Source: Parelaphostrongylus tenuis (Eukaryota > Nematoda > Chromadorea > Rhabditida > Metastrongylidae). Taken from it: a stretch of DNA of 64,000 bases. Below the pieces are notes generated by a model. It was given only the letters and a program-made list of their open reading frames with translations, was not told the origin of the DNA and ran no database searches. Positions 24,082-35,079 of the stretch are shown here, piece by piece; position 1 is the stretch's first letter; every line of letters begins with the position of its first letter. Where the stretch lies: NCBI GenBank assembly GCA_019055375.1, contig JAHQIW010005562.1, positions 232,501-296,500 on the forward strand, given 5' to 3'. The translations under genes were made by a program, and so were the position numbers.

Positions 24082-24749
24082 TGAGAAAGATGGTGATATA
24101 TAAGCCTATTTGGCTTCACCAACTACCTTCTGTAGAAAAGCTACATAGACATCAGTGTGCTTTTGACACGTTTTGTCTTATTTTCAACACTTGTAAAAAT
24201 AGAGCGAGTAGTGTAGATGTGATAGTCCCGTTCATTACGCGGTTGTTCTAAAGAATTTAGGCACTAGATCGACCCATCAGTGGACTCATACCAGGCTCTT
24301 TGTTTCATCAATGTTGAGAAATTTGTTCCAAACGTATCTAGAACGATTTAACTCCCTCTAATCCATGTGCGGGAGCTTACGGACTCGACTAACATTCAGC
24401 GCCATTTGAGGCGAAGGCATAAAGTTCTTCGAGTATCAGCCAGAGTGATCGTAGAATATCTCAAAATTTTTTTGTGGCGAGCGAACGCGAGGGAAGTGAT
24501 TGAATACAAGAACTTTTTCAAACTCAATTAGTTGTATGGTTTAAAGTATATAAGACGTGAAAACCACTAAAAATACTTCTCTTACGTAGTATTAACATTA
24601 ATTTTAACGAGTACAATCTATATGTAACACGTCAACACATACTTCACTATCTCTGAAATCTCAAAAATCAATAGCCAAGAGAATTTGAATACAATTTACG
24701 ATTATTATAATCAACAACACCCTTCTTTCAGTGTCTTCTGAAAACATTT

Positions 24750-25060
24750 AATCCGACGGCGACAATTCAGAACTGTAGGGCGGATGATCCAGCAACTCTC
24801 AACCTATTTCGGTCAACTCTGTCAATTTTACGGAATGCAGCCTTCCGTTCTCCTGAGGCAGAATAAGACTGGACTGAGGCTACGCTGATGTGACAGGGCC
24901 CAATTTCAGCGGCCCAGGTGCTCACAGAAGTCCAGCCCCAGATGATGATAAACATGACCTTTGGCGCAATGGATTTGGACTTGAAGTTGGTGTTCTTCGT
25001 TGTCCTAGGGACAACAATTGAATCGGATGACGTTGACTTTTGAGAAAAATTCACTTTTTG
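24750..25060 (-). mobile_element. Mariner fragment, unit B (second site)
   Basis: Counterpart of the 10,660-11,040 mariner fragment: on the minus strand a PKVMFIIIWG-type block is readable, followed by the same frameshifted stretch as in A. The catalytic region is incomplete because B lost the sequence beyond 24,750. Confidence 0.6.
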
Positions 25061-25319
25061 TCGACGGTAATGACCATGGCCAGAAATTGAGCGCGAAAAT
25101 AACGATCGAGCAGTTTTCGAGCAATGTGCAATTTTAAGTACTTCTGGTTGATAAATTCGGTATTTATTACTCTAGTGCCAGACTCATGGAATGACCTAAT
25201 AAAAAACCACCTTCATTGATAGGCGAAGTAGCACTAAGAGGCGTAGTAGCCAAAAATCTTTGTGAAATGGACGTTGATCTTTCGACTATGTATTTCTCAT
25301 TAGAAAAGAACAGGAGGGC

Positions 25320-25648
25320 TCAGAGCTCAGCTAAGAAGATCAAACCAGACCCCAGTCTCGTTCTCTGAAGTGGACTATGAGAACTACAACGACTCTTTAT
25401 CTCATCGCTTTTCATCTCTTGTTGAGCCAGTGAGGGTAGTTTGTTGGCTTCAGCATGTGTCGTCTTGAATGAAGTCAAATTAAAGGTAACGTGCATGTGG
25501 CGAATCAATGATTCATTGAAACAATAGTGATTGGAACTATTGGTCATAGATGTCATGTCAATAGTAAACGACTGCTTATAGAAAGTCATGACGTAAGCGG
25601 AACCGACATGATGAATCAAGAAGCAGGCAGAACTAAAGAAATATTTAT
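25320..25648 (-). other. Ser/Thr-rich open segment, possible exon
   Basis: After an acceptor-like TATTTCTTTAG the minus strand stays open for over 100 codons: FCLLIHHVG-type start, IDMTSMTNSSNHYCFNES, LIRHMHVTF, TTHAEANKLPSLAQQEMKSD. The upstream frame is also open, giving the longest open frame of the window. Unit C (plus, 54,697-54,885) keeps the end of the same frame (LIRHLHV, RTHAEATTQPSLAQQAMKSD), and A a broken form. Frame conservation over about 60 codons in B and C hints at coding. There is no recognised family and no firm donor. Confidence 0.4.
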
Positions 25649-26329
25649 AAGAAAATGTAACAGAACTCCATGCATCTTCCTTTAAACTGGTCAAATGCAA
25701 AGACACTTGGTGCATATACGTTTGCGGGGAAAGGATGTTGAAGATGGTCCAAAGGAGACCTTGTGCTCCTTTGAGGCACACCTTGACCCAGATGATGGAC
25801 TCCTTGTTTCTGTTGTCCCAATTTGGCACATATCTCTTCTACATTATAAGAGCCAAGCTGAGCAAAAGCCTCCATCAAGTGAGTGGAAGGTAATCAGGAT
25901 TTGTGACTAGTGAATAAGGACGTCCGTGTCGAATTTGGAAGAGAATGACAAGGAATCCGAGGTAGACTATGTTCAAATTCCAACGAAGTATACGTGTGTA
26001 TCATAAACAAACTAAAGTAGAGTAAATAGGTCTTGATAACCGACCTTGAAGAAGCACTCGAAGAAATAGTGTTGGATAGAGAGAAATTGCGCGGAGGCTA
26101 CTAAAATTACAAAGATATTCTAAGCTGCTTGAGTCTCGGAGGACTATAGTGACAATGTGTATTTATAATATGCATTCGCTTACATTTGACTGCTCTAAAG
26201 GGAACACGATCATGCCTTGTAAGAGGATATGGAACGATTCATTGATTCACAACAACTTTTTCGAAATGGTGTCAGATAACTGGGATTCACAAAATCCATT
26301 CACTTTAGACACTTCATTGATCCGTTTTC

Positions 26330-26560
26330 ACAGCGTTTTTTTTCATAATGCGGATCCCACTACTTCTAGCATTGAATTCGTTTTTTCGTCATCTTTTGAA
26401 CTGTAATTCAGCGACCCCCTTGCAATCTCGAGGATAGCCGGCTGTGGCGTTCCACAGAACGTCCTTGTCGAATGCTGAGGAGGGCTGAGGGTGAGGCTCG
26501 GCTCCATGCGCTTCGGCGAGCATCACATCCACTCGGCCAAGCCCCCCCACCCCTCCCTCC
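26330..26560 (-). mobile_element. SINE with tRNA-Leu/Ser-like head
   Basis: On the minus strand the element starts GGCTTGGCCGAGTGGATGTG, with a perfect A-box core TGGCCGAGTGG. The body (AATTCAATGCTAGAAGTAGT, then GGGATCCGCAT) matches elements at 55,905-56,150 and 63,110-63,355. A GC-rich head on an AT-rich background is typical of tRNA-derived SINEs. Confidence 0.6.
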
Positions 26561-26639
26561 CCCCAACAAAAAATATGGTGTCAATGATAACTTGAGAACC
26601 AACCGTGTCAATCAGTAACTTTACGTATTGCTTGATAAG

Positions 26640-27080
26640 GTTGGACAGTGCCTCAGTTGAGTATGTAAGGTAGATAATGTCAATAGAATTTGGTGAACTT
26701 GCCGCGAATGGTAAAGAGCTCCTATACCCTTATTGCAGGAACGAGGTTTTTTATTCATCCGTAGTGTTGATCATCTCTTGTCCGATGATCGCCGTGTGAC
26801 TCGAGCAAGCACCAGTAAAACTTCCATTCTTCTCTATCGTTCGCAAAAGTGGCTAAGTGGGTTCGCCTAGCTGTAAGGGTTCGTTGGGATCATATTTTTT
26901 CAGGTTTTTTGTGAAAAAATCGGACTATCGGATTGGTGGTCATTTTTGTGATGTGGGAAATAATCCAAGAGAGCTAACTGATAACAGCTCTAGTCCATCA
27001 CTTGTTGTTAAATGCTCGTACATATCCGGGCCACTTTCTCATCGATAGTCTGACGTGAGAGCGGCATCCTTGATTTTTAG
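26640..27080 (-). mobile_element. RTE retrotransposon 3' coding end, unit B
   Basis: Homologous to the 12,330-12,960 element of unit A, with the same junction to the preceding sequence, and more degraded: the GRPP block is unreadable, but the landmarks between 26,690 and 27,080 are in the same order. Confidence 0.6.
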
Positions 27081-27734
27081 TTTAAACAGGCTTGGTAATG
27101 GTTGATGAGTGTGATAAACCTTCGAAAGTTAACACCAAGTTCGTCTCGACAAAATTTTTTATCAATGTGCTGATTGCGATGGTAAATTCAAGCTTAATGG
27201 TGTGTAAGTACCATGGTTGGTGAAAGTAAAATAATATTCGTCATTGGTTAAATTTGTAAATGTTCCTTTTTCATTGAGTTTTACAGTGAACAACCGCAGA
27301 CGAGACTAGGTCAAATGACGTTCGTCCCTGTCTTAATAAATGTGAAACTCGAATCTCTTAGTTGTTGCGAAATATTATACCTGACTTCTTTTTTGCATAA
27401 CTAACAAATATATCCAAGTATTAGTAGCGCATTTTGTATGTACTCGTCTGCCATAGGCCGATGTAAACGATTTCGCTGGACGCATTACGGGGGCGTGCTC
27501 ATACTCGGCCACAAATCTCGTTTGATGCTAAGGTTAGGCAATATTTCACCCAACGAATGCGAAAAAGTGTCTACATAAAAAGATATCTTACAACAGATAA
27601 ATATACACTAAAAGACTTTTTTATTATCAGCACTCTTATTCATGCGTTATAGCGATCAACAAATTTTTCGTTCCTCTGCAGGTGCTCTTGATCTGTCGCC
27701 ACAAATCATAGTAGATAACGCTGAGTAATTTTTT

Positions 27735-27900
27735 GAAAGGTGAAGTAAAACACTGCGATGCGAGCAAAACCTTCGATCTACGATCAGTTTTCCGGTTGGT
27801 GAGTGGGAACGCGGTTTCATGCACACCGCGACGAGAATCACAACCACTCGGCCACGGAGTGGATCGCGTGGAACGTGTGAAACTGAAGGAACCATTTGTT
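27735..27900 (-). mobile_element. SINE with tRNA-like head at end of unit B
   Basis: The minus strand reads CGTGGCCGAGTGGTTGTGAT (A-box core TGGCCGAGTGG), then GTGCATGAAACCGCGTTCCC and a body ending near the unit-B border. It is probably related to the element at 26,330. Its position marks where A/B similarity stops. Confidence 0.5.
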
Positions 27901-30026
27901 GCTCTTGGTGCCCTACAAGAATCGTGAACATCTTTTATTCTGATATGTTCATCAAATCGTTTTCTTACTGTCGGCCATCTGTTATTTTATCCTAATCACT
28001 GTAATAATCATGGTTATTCAATCAAACATATGGGCACGAATAGGCACGAATCGAATAGCATCGAAATAGGCAGAGCTCAAATTGCGAAACACTTCGAAAT
28101 ACCGACCGAATGTCGAATGTCTATGATGAGACCATAGTAAAATAGGGGAACAAGTAACAAGCATGTCATTCATACACCTGTCGATAAGACAAAGTCTTTT
28201 CTACAATCCTGTAATGTTCTGGATTCTTCAAATCTTCCGGTTAAGAAAATATTATAGCTTTTTAACATAAAACCAACAAGCTGTGGTGACAGGTACATCA
28301 TATCCTTCGCGTCACTTATGTGTTGATATAGCACTCTCATATATACTTTTATCATACAAATTAATTTCACCATGACGCCGTATGAGTCTACGATATTTTC
28401 CCTGCTCCTATGAGTTGCTTTACCTCGGCTTTTCAGCACAGTTACAGCATTTATCATTAGTTTATACATCTTTCAAGGCTTAACGTTTCATCAAGCCTGG
28501 AAAATGCCCGTGAATATCGGGCTACAATGTACAGCGAGGGTTCATCGATCTAGTAGGGATTCCACAACAGAAAAGAAAATTGACGTTTGCACTTGGAAAC
28601 CAAGCTAAAAGTAAATAACACCATAAATTATCATTATTTTAGTGTCAACTAGTCGAACGAAAACAAATCTTCCTCTAATTCACAAGGGCAGGCGAATTCC
28701 TGGTGTGGTGACGACTTGGAAAAGGTTCCGACGGCTGGCGCTTGAACTTTAGCAGATAACCATGCGACTCCAGTATAATGTCTACCTCAGTACTCCGCAC
28801 AAATGGCGCTCTCGTCTACGACGATGAGCAACGAGACCAACGATGGCAGGCTATAAAATCTTGTATTCGATGGAATATAATTGAAATTTGACAGAACGAG
28901 CACACCGACGACATGCTGTGGACGGCGCTTCATACTTTGCATTCGAAACCCGTATAATGTTTCCTCAGACGCCCACCAATCCGCTTTTCTTAGCAACGTT
29001 GATATTTTGATAAGCTGGCCACGTCTATCACTAAACAAAGTGATTAATTATAGATGAAAGTTTTTAAATTGTCTCTGATCCGAGTCTTCAGCATATTGAA
29101 CATTGGTTTTTGCATGGGTCGCTCTTTCAAAAAGAATGAAATGCTTTTGAAAAAATGTCAAAATAAGATATACACAATTCATAAAAGGCTTATGTAGGTA
29201 TGACAGTCGTTATACGCATCAATCTCTGTATATGTTATCAGTGCAAGAAAAATGCAAGAACTTTTAGGATCAAAGGAGAGAATAGGCAGTGCTACTGCAT
29301 TCCATTTATTGCCCCAACGGTATCCCTCCTCCAGGGGTTTTTTTCGAAGTATCGTTAAACGTAAATCTCGAAGCTCATGGATGTAGTTGCTTCCTTCAAT
29401 CTATAAGCGATTAAGCTACTTGCAAACATAGTAGAAGTGATGGAAGACGCATAGTTGACTGCTGGTCGTCCTATTCCATCGAAGGATTAGTGACTACCGT
29501 GTTTTCATGGAAAGATCAAATTTTCGACCCGCTTCCTAGACAGTAATATAGCCATTGGCCATAATGTGAACTGGAACAACGGTGCAATGTAGGTCAAAAA
29601 CGTGACTATTTGTGCCTTGCATAATCCACAGTGTTCGAAAATCCGATGGCTTTCTAACTTTAGTGACGAAAGGTCTCAAAAGTTAAGAATTTGAACGGCT
29701 TTCATTCTGCAAAGATTTATTTAACTCTAGATATCGAGTTCAACCCGCTTGATAAAGTAGTAGAATACGATAACGATCGTGACCTAAAAGAGCATCAAAT
29801 AACCTTTTATTCAGCCAATAATTCGACGGGTTTCCCTTTGATCATAATGCCTGACAAGCGAAATGTCCGACTTGGGCGGTTGTCGAACTCTCGTCTCACG
29901 CATGCAGAGGTCGCGTGTTAGCATTACACTGCCGATGGCACCACTCTGTTGCTGTTCTTTTTTTGCATATCACTCATTATAACATCATAATACTGCTAAA
30001 ATAGCCATGAAATAATAATTTTTGTA

Positions 30027-30085
30027 GAGTGTATTTATATATATGCATATGCATATATGTTCATGTGTACATATATGTATATATA
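30027..30085. repeat. (TA)-rich tract in left arm
   Basis: Mixed TATATGCATATGCATATATG-type repeat; the right arm has a purer (TA)n at 38,771-38,815. Confidence 0.85.
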
Positions 30086-30234
30086 GTTTTTTTTTGATAA
30101 TTTATTTATTCACATAGTAGCTGTTAGCTTAACTGGGTTTGATGCCGATGTACGTTCATCAGACCAAGTCCGCCAAAGGTTGATTGCTGACAGATGCGAT
30201 GAAATATCGAAAAAGAGCGAAAGCAGATCGCTGA

Positions 30235-30395
30235 CCTCAATGATGCAGTGTTAGCATACGTGCTCGCTATGAATGAAACGCCGGTTCAACTCCCGCCAGA
30301 AGTTTGACGCGTTGTATATGACTCGACATCGTTACATATACAACTGTAACATTACAAAGTTGCTAAAATAGCGGTGAAATAAAAATTCTTGCAGA
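30235..30395 (+). mobile_element. tRNA-derived SINE
   Basis: GCAGTGTTAGCATACGTGCT (A-box region), GCCGGTTCAACTCCCGCC (B box), then the family tail: TAACATTACAAAGTTGCTAA followed by AATAGCGGTGAAATAAAAAT. It lies in the left arm of the inverted repeat; the right arm lacks a clear copy here. Confidence 0.65.
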
Positions 30396-30744
30396 TTGAC
30401 TTCGTCTTTCCCAGGACCACCCTGTTGAATCGAAGTGGCCCATATGGTTCGCACTTACATTTTGTGTGTACGTAATGAATCCGCACCGAATTTTTGTTCA
30501 TCAAGAGACAACATATTTCATCTGCTGAGATTATGAAAGCGTATATTTCATATAATAATTTTTTTCACAGTTCTTGTCTACTTGAGAATATAACATTTAG
30601 TACCCTACCTACAAATATCACTCATGCATGCAACCTACACAACTTTGAATGGAGCATTTTCTCCCATTTTGATTATATTTACTTCAGTACCTGTTGAATT
30701 TTTGGTTACTTCACTTATCACAATCATAAGTTTCGGTCACAACT

Positions 30745-31092
30745 TTGAAGTATGTGCGCGGCTTTTTTTCATGGAAGCGGATGATAATTATCAAGCAAAA
30801 GCACATGAGCGAAGAGTGGAGATCATGTGCATATGCAGAACAAGAAAAACGAAGATTGTTTTTCCGTACTGCAAAGAAATTCGATTTTGAGCGGAACCTA
30901 TGTTTCATACACTTTGAAAGGAGCGTGTGCTCTTGTAAGCGACGACGCGGCAAAGACTATCTTTGCGTTTGTCTCTTTTGCAGTGGTTTCTGTGTTCTCC
31001 TGAGTCCAACTCTCCTTCTAAGGACTAATCCGCTCACACAGATTATCAAAAATTCCAAGACCTCCATCAAGAAGTTTTATCATTTTTCTTAA
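30745..31092 (+). other. Open frame shared by both arms of the inverted repeat
   Basis: The left arm reads KKFDFERNLCFIHFERSVCS, RRRGKD, LLSPTLLLRTNPL. The right arm (38,119-37,730, minus) reads KKIDFERNLCFVHFERNVHS, QRRVED, LLSPTLLLRSNPL and stays open for 129 codons, while the left arm has a shift before KKFDF. Several differences keep similar residues. It may be a decayed gene or repeat protein; no start, splice site or family was found. Confidence 0.35.
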
Positions 31093-31215
31093 TTCTGCTC
31101 TAGACGATTTTTCACATTCGGCTGATGCTCAATATACAAAATAGGTCAGATTCTCAGTTCAAACCAATATTATTTTGTCAATGCAGTTGCTCGATAAGTT
31201 AAGCTGAAGCAAGAT

Positions 31216-33360
31216 TCTTCTCGTCCCAAGAAGTGTGTGTTTGCCTATGTGCTCGTGGTCAAACACTCCTTCATATACTCAAAACAAAGCAAATGTAATG
31301 AAAAATAATGAAAACATGGAAAAGTGCAAGCATCGAAAAAGTTCTTGTCGCAAAGAAAAATTCAAATTCTCAACTTTTTAATCATTCTCCGCGCAGAATT
31401 TAGTTATCAGCTTCATGTACACAGCAATAAATTCGGTCTGTAAGCAAGGCAAACAGGCTTTACACTTGGTTTAAGCTATGAATATTCAGAAATTCATTTA
31501 GAAAAAATTGCTTGTCGATTTTATTCATTCACCTAGATTATATATCCCAATGAGAACCACCGTTGATAGGCAAGCGGCGTCCTCTTGTCGCTTACGCACA
31601 GCACTCGCAGTGGGCTGCATCCCGCATCAGGGTAGGAATGTTATGCTGTCTGTGTCTGCGTGCTCACGAGCGCGGAAAATTCCACGATACGGGACGCCGC
31701 CGTTATGATTGAGACCCTGAGAAAATTGAGAGTGAGGAAAAAAATCAGACAAGAATGCGTTTTGGGAATGGATAACCAACTCTTAGTAAGTCAGAGGCTG
31801 TAATTCAAAGAAGATGACAAGATTATGCGAAAAAAAATTGCAAAACAAGGCTTATTTGCCAAGAATGATTGTGCAGATTACAATAAAATGAATTTTTGAT
31901 CGATCTCAACTATGAACATTATTCATTGCTGCAATCTTTGTCATTTCACGTGCTCTACTTTCTCCGTTTAGTGCACTATAGTCTCAAGATGATTAGCTGC
32001 ACCTCTCCTTTTCTCGTTCTCGTCCTGTTCTCAGCTTCACGAATAACTTCAATGAGACCGTGTATAGGTAGCTTTGGAAGGCCCGTCAGTGTATGAAAGA
32101 TTTTCTGGTCCTCCTTACCAACTCCGGACGGATGGATTACTTGGTGAGCCATGAGCGCGCGATTGAAACTGCGACCATCTGTAGAAACCGCAACACCTAA
32201 CATTGAGCCGCATGAGCTCCTCTCATTGAAAAATGGGTAAATGGGCGTTATTGCCACTCAGAACACGTTATGAAGGTCTGCTCATTAACGTTCTGTCTTT
32301 TTGTAGCAATGGAAATTCTCCATATTGGTAATTTGGCTAAATAAAATACCAAAAAATTCGCTATAGAGCCAAAACAACACACTTCGGAAGCAACAAGGAG
32401 ACTTTTTCGATTAGTGGAGTGTAGTATGAAAATCGAGCCAGAAACCAAGTTTAGTATGAAAATCGGCATTTCTCAAGCTATCAAATGCCTACAAGAACAT
32501 CGACTGGAAAAAACAAATGCCATATGCTGGAAATTTGGTTCTTTCATAGCGATGTAGTTTTCTCGCTGAAACACAAGAAATATAAACTCATTATGAAACA
32601 TATAGATGGTTTTTTCATTGAAAGTATCTCTGTAAAAGCCTTCATAAATGAAATTCCATGATTTTATGGCGATAATGTTTTCTCAGAATGCGGGTTCGTC
32701 TCCTAGCATCCATCGTCCCAAAAGCCTCCAGATGTTTATAAATGCTATCTGAGCCAACTTGTCATGTGGCATGTTAAATGGGCTCTTTTAGAGCCCGATA
32801 CACGTGTTTCGCCTTCACAGTTTCGTCAGCAGGGCAGAACCCTTCATGCTTTAGCCAGTCTTCAGATACAATGGCAGACAGCTCCGTGGACATGCATCGT
32901 GGGATAAAGGATGCAGACAGCGTGGATGTAGTGCTGTCTCTATCTGTCTGCCTACGAGGTGCACTTTTCATACGGAGCGCGTACAGTAGTTGAGTGGGAT
33001 TTGAGGTCGCGTGGCGTAGTACGCAAAGGTACCACATGGTCCTCAAAGAGATACTCGACAATTGCTATAAACATCAAGCACTAGAAATCCTAAGCATCAT
33101 AAAGTACAAGTTAAGCAAGATGTTGTAGAGTAGATTTGCAAGGAGCTGGAAAACACATGCTAAAAGATTTTGAGAACCACTCACCGAAAAGTTTTCCTTG
33201 AAAATGAACTGTATCTAAGCTACGGTATAGTTATGTTAGGCAATAACTAACATGGAAACTTAGCAAAGTGTCTTGTTCTATTTTTCAGTTTCTTCTCATG
33301 CAATTTGTGCAATTCTGTACCGTTAGATGGGAAACAGATGGTTTCTTGGCTTAGAACTAG
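31216..33360. other. Inverted-repeat spacer, left part, mostly repeat remnants
   Basis: No gene is supported. On the minus strand near 32,150-31,985, SFNRALMAHQVIHPSGVGKE and neighbouring residues look like a dispersed strongylid repeat that is often mistaken for a protein (recognition from general knowledge, not checked). A GC-rich block at 31,555-31,700 and the MITE half-copy at 32,755-32,850 also look repetitive. Confidence 0.4.
32755..32850 (+). mobile_element. MITE-like dispersed repeat, partial copy
   Basis: Contains AACTTGTCATGTGGCATGTT, TTAGAGCCCGATACACGTGT and CAGTTTCGTCAGCAGGGCAG, matching the second half of the elements at 13,700 and 62,478. Confidence 0.5.
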
Positions 33361-33576
33361 TTACAAAGTGCACTCTTATCAAGGATCATAGGGAAAAGAG
33401 AAAGAGAAAATAGTTCATCAAACAGATCATCAACCGATGTCATTGAAGACAATAAATCGGGCGACAGATTCAGAGGCATATGGAGGTGCAAGATTTCAAA
33501 AAGTATGACAACAATCTCTCCAGCTCATCACACGAGAGCTTCCTCAAACCATCAAGATTGCACTAGTTCAAACTAA
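33361..33576 (+). other. Possible coding segment, unidentified
   Basis: Open for 71 codons between stops: IIGKRERENSSSNRSSTDVI, then NKSGDRFRGIWRCK and AHHTRASSNHQDCTSSN before TAA. The charged and serine-rich composition differs from random AT-rich frames nearby. There is no ATG and no certain acceptor. It could be the 3' exon of a plus-strand gene. Confidence 0.25.
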
Positions 33577-33690
33577 ATATTTAGGAAAACCGGCAAAAGA
33601 AATATGTATTGAAATATCCGACGGATTGTTGATATCGAGTATCATTTTTAGATTGAATTTTTTTTTGAAAATTGCAGATTTGGATTGTAA

Positions 33691-33930
33691 AATGAATGCT
33701 TTTCGGCATTATGTTCGAAGTGTGAGCAAAATGTTATAATCACATTGAAGGACGCATGTTATGTGGCCAATGAATCATTTGAAAGAGTGCCTTCAAGAAT
33801 CTATTACTCTATTACAGCAGAGAGATATCCCCGAGTAAAACTCCAGAGCGCAAGAATAACAGGAGAGTCCACGGCTTTCTACGGCAATGATAACAATTAT
33901 AGTGGCATACACTTTATCGAAATGGAATAG
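33691..33930 (+). other. Possible coding segment, unidentified
   Basis: An 80-codon open frame directly after a TAA: NECFSALCSKCEQNVIITLK, IYYSITAERYPRVKL, RITGESTAFYGN, ending at TAG. Spaced cysteines and a mixed composition suggest a secreted-protein exon. A good acceptor (ATTGCAG at 33,672-33,678) lies upstream but enters a frame that meets the TAA, so the segment is either misread or broken. Confidence 0.3.
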
Positions 33931-34129
33931 GCCCTCTACGCCGAAAAGGAGTCCATCATAAAGTTTTTACAGACCATAAGTTAAAAAAGAAAACAGCCTT
34001 TCAAGGGCCATATGTGACCAAAACGTCTTTGTTCACAAGTTTTTGTTCAACCCTATACCGACGATGAGGGCCATTTTGACCCTGAAATTTTCAGAGACCT
34101 TTTCTCGCTTAACAGAGGTTTTATCTAGA

Positions 34130-34420
34130 ACTTGAGTAATGTTCGGAAGCACAAATTTTGAGAATTTCGAAACTTTACTTGGTTTCAAAAAGACCTTTGT
34201 ATTACGCTATGGCACCAGAAATAATATTACGTTTCATACTCGGTTCGCCTTTTTCCCCAGCTAAATTCTGTGGATCATTTTAATTCGACTACGCTAGGCT
34301 GAATCGGTAGCGCAAATTTTGCTGAATTTGCAGTTATAACTGGTTCTCTGAAAGTTTTCATAGCGAGCTGTGAAAGCAAAAATAAGATTACGTTTCACAT
34401 CTGAGGCTTTCTTTGCACGT
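34130..34420. repeat. Two-unit decayed tandem repeat, about 160-bp period
   Basis: Units share CGG.AGC.CAAATTTTG, TT..AACT..TT.G.TT.., CGC.ATGG-like text and a conserved AAGATTACGTTTCA/ATATTACGTTTCATA end. The first unit starts near 34,145, the second near 34,305. A further, fainter unit may precede at 33,990. Confidence 0.5.
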
Positions 34421-35079
34421 GGTGGTTCTATATGCGCATAGAGTACACAGACTTGTAGAGAAAATCAGTTAAATCACAATGGTGCAAAGAACCTAAAGTA
34501 CTTTCTGAAACAGAGAAAAAATCTTTGTTAAAGAACGAAAATCGCGCCCACTGGCGATACCGATTATACGCATTCCGGAAAGGGTTAAGCACAGAGGTTG
34601 GCGATAGCACTGTGAAACAAAATCATTGAATAAGAAATAAAAAAGATGGCATGTATTTCTTCCACTTTGCCTTATACCTTCCTATACATGCAAAACATAA
34701 TATTCACCTTCCATGAAATTGACGAATTTCTTATCTGAAAGATCCTAGCTGTGAATGAATCTATGCTGTACAGCGCTGTTCGACACCCAATAACGCAACC
34801 TCACTGAGCGATAACCGTTAGAGGTGTTTTTTCAAGCAACACCGCAAACAGATCAAAAAGGAAAAAAGCGACGTATATTCTACAAAGCCGTGTTGGGAGA
34901 ATGGAGTCGTTTACGAAATGTGTTGCTGCAAGATTCCGAACAAAAAAAAAAGATAAAATCTAACAACAAAAAAATGACCATACCACTATTCGCTGTCTAA
35001 TCGTCATAATGTGAAGTATCTAAATACACCAACAAATTATGAGTATCTACATACATCAGCAAAGGATTAACCACTTTTT

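Larger units (their letters stand above)
22580..24090. other. Sequence present only in unit B (insertion/replacement block)
   Basis: A 7,995 and B 22,555 both read GATTGCAATTAT or similar, and homology resumes at A 8,405 and B 24,090 (TGGTGA.ATATAAGC). Between them B has about 1.5 kb unrelated to A: a SINE at 22,617-22,760, a tRNA-like B box near 23,265 (GGTTCGATCTCC), a segment with an inverted match at 63,650-63,930, and a (TA)n tract. No open gene was seen. Confidence 0.6.
17336..27800 (+). repeat. Segmental duplication, unit B
   Basis: Direct copy of unit A (1-13,605). Order and orientation are conserved: Ig receptor, mariner, 7.44-kb segment, second mariner, Ser/Thr-rich frame, RTE tail, 13.1-kb segment. 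B differs by losing A 5,500-7,440, A 8,000-8,400 and A 9,225-10,740, and by gaining about 1.5 kb at 22,580-24,090. Base-level similarity is high in the receptor exons and lower elsewhere, by eye. Confidence 0.85.
28200..31215 (+). repeat. Left arm of a 3-kb inverted repeat
   Basis: This arm matches 37,640-40,640 on the opposite strand. Shared landmarks include CAGTACTCCGCACAAATGG (28,794 and near 40,080), AAC.CGCTTGATAA (29,742 and near 39,125), AACTGGGTTTGATGC (30,132 and near 38,730), the (TA)n tract, and GATAAGTTAAGCTGAAGC (31,195 and near 37,660). By eye the arms are clearly but imperfectly similar, with many small gaps. The arms flank the DUF4773-like gene. Confidence 0.85.

Noticed and set aside
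26408..26611. GC-rich minus-strand frame with GGGRGGG
   Set aside because: It is the head of a SINE plus a poly-pyrimidine run, not a gene.
32774..33061. Open minus-strand frame ending in a KAKHVYRALKEPI peptide
   Set aside because: The end is the MITE repeat in translation, and related DNA occurs at 13.8 and 62.6 kb with other frames.
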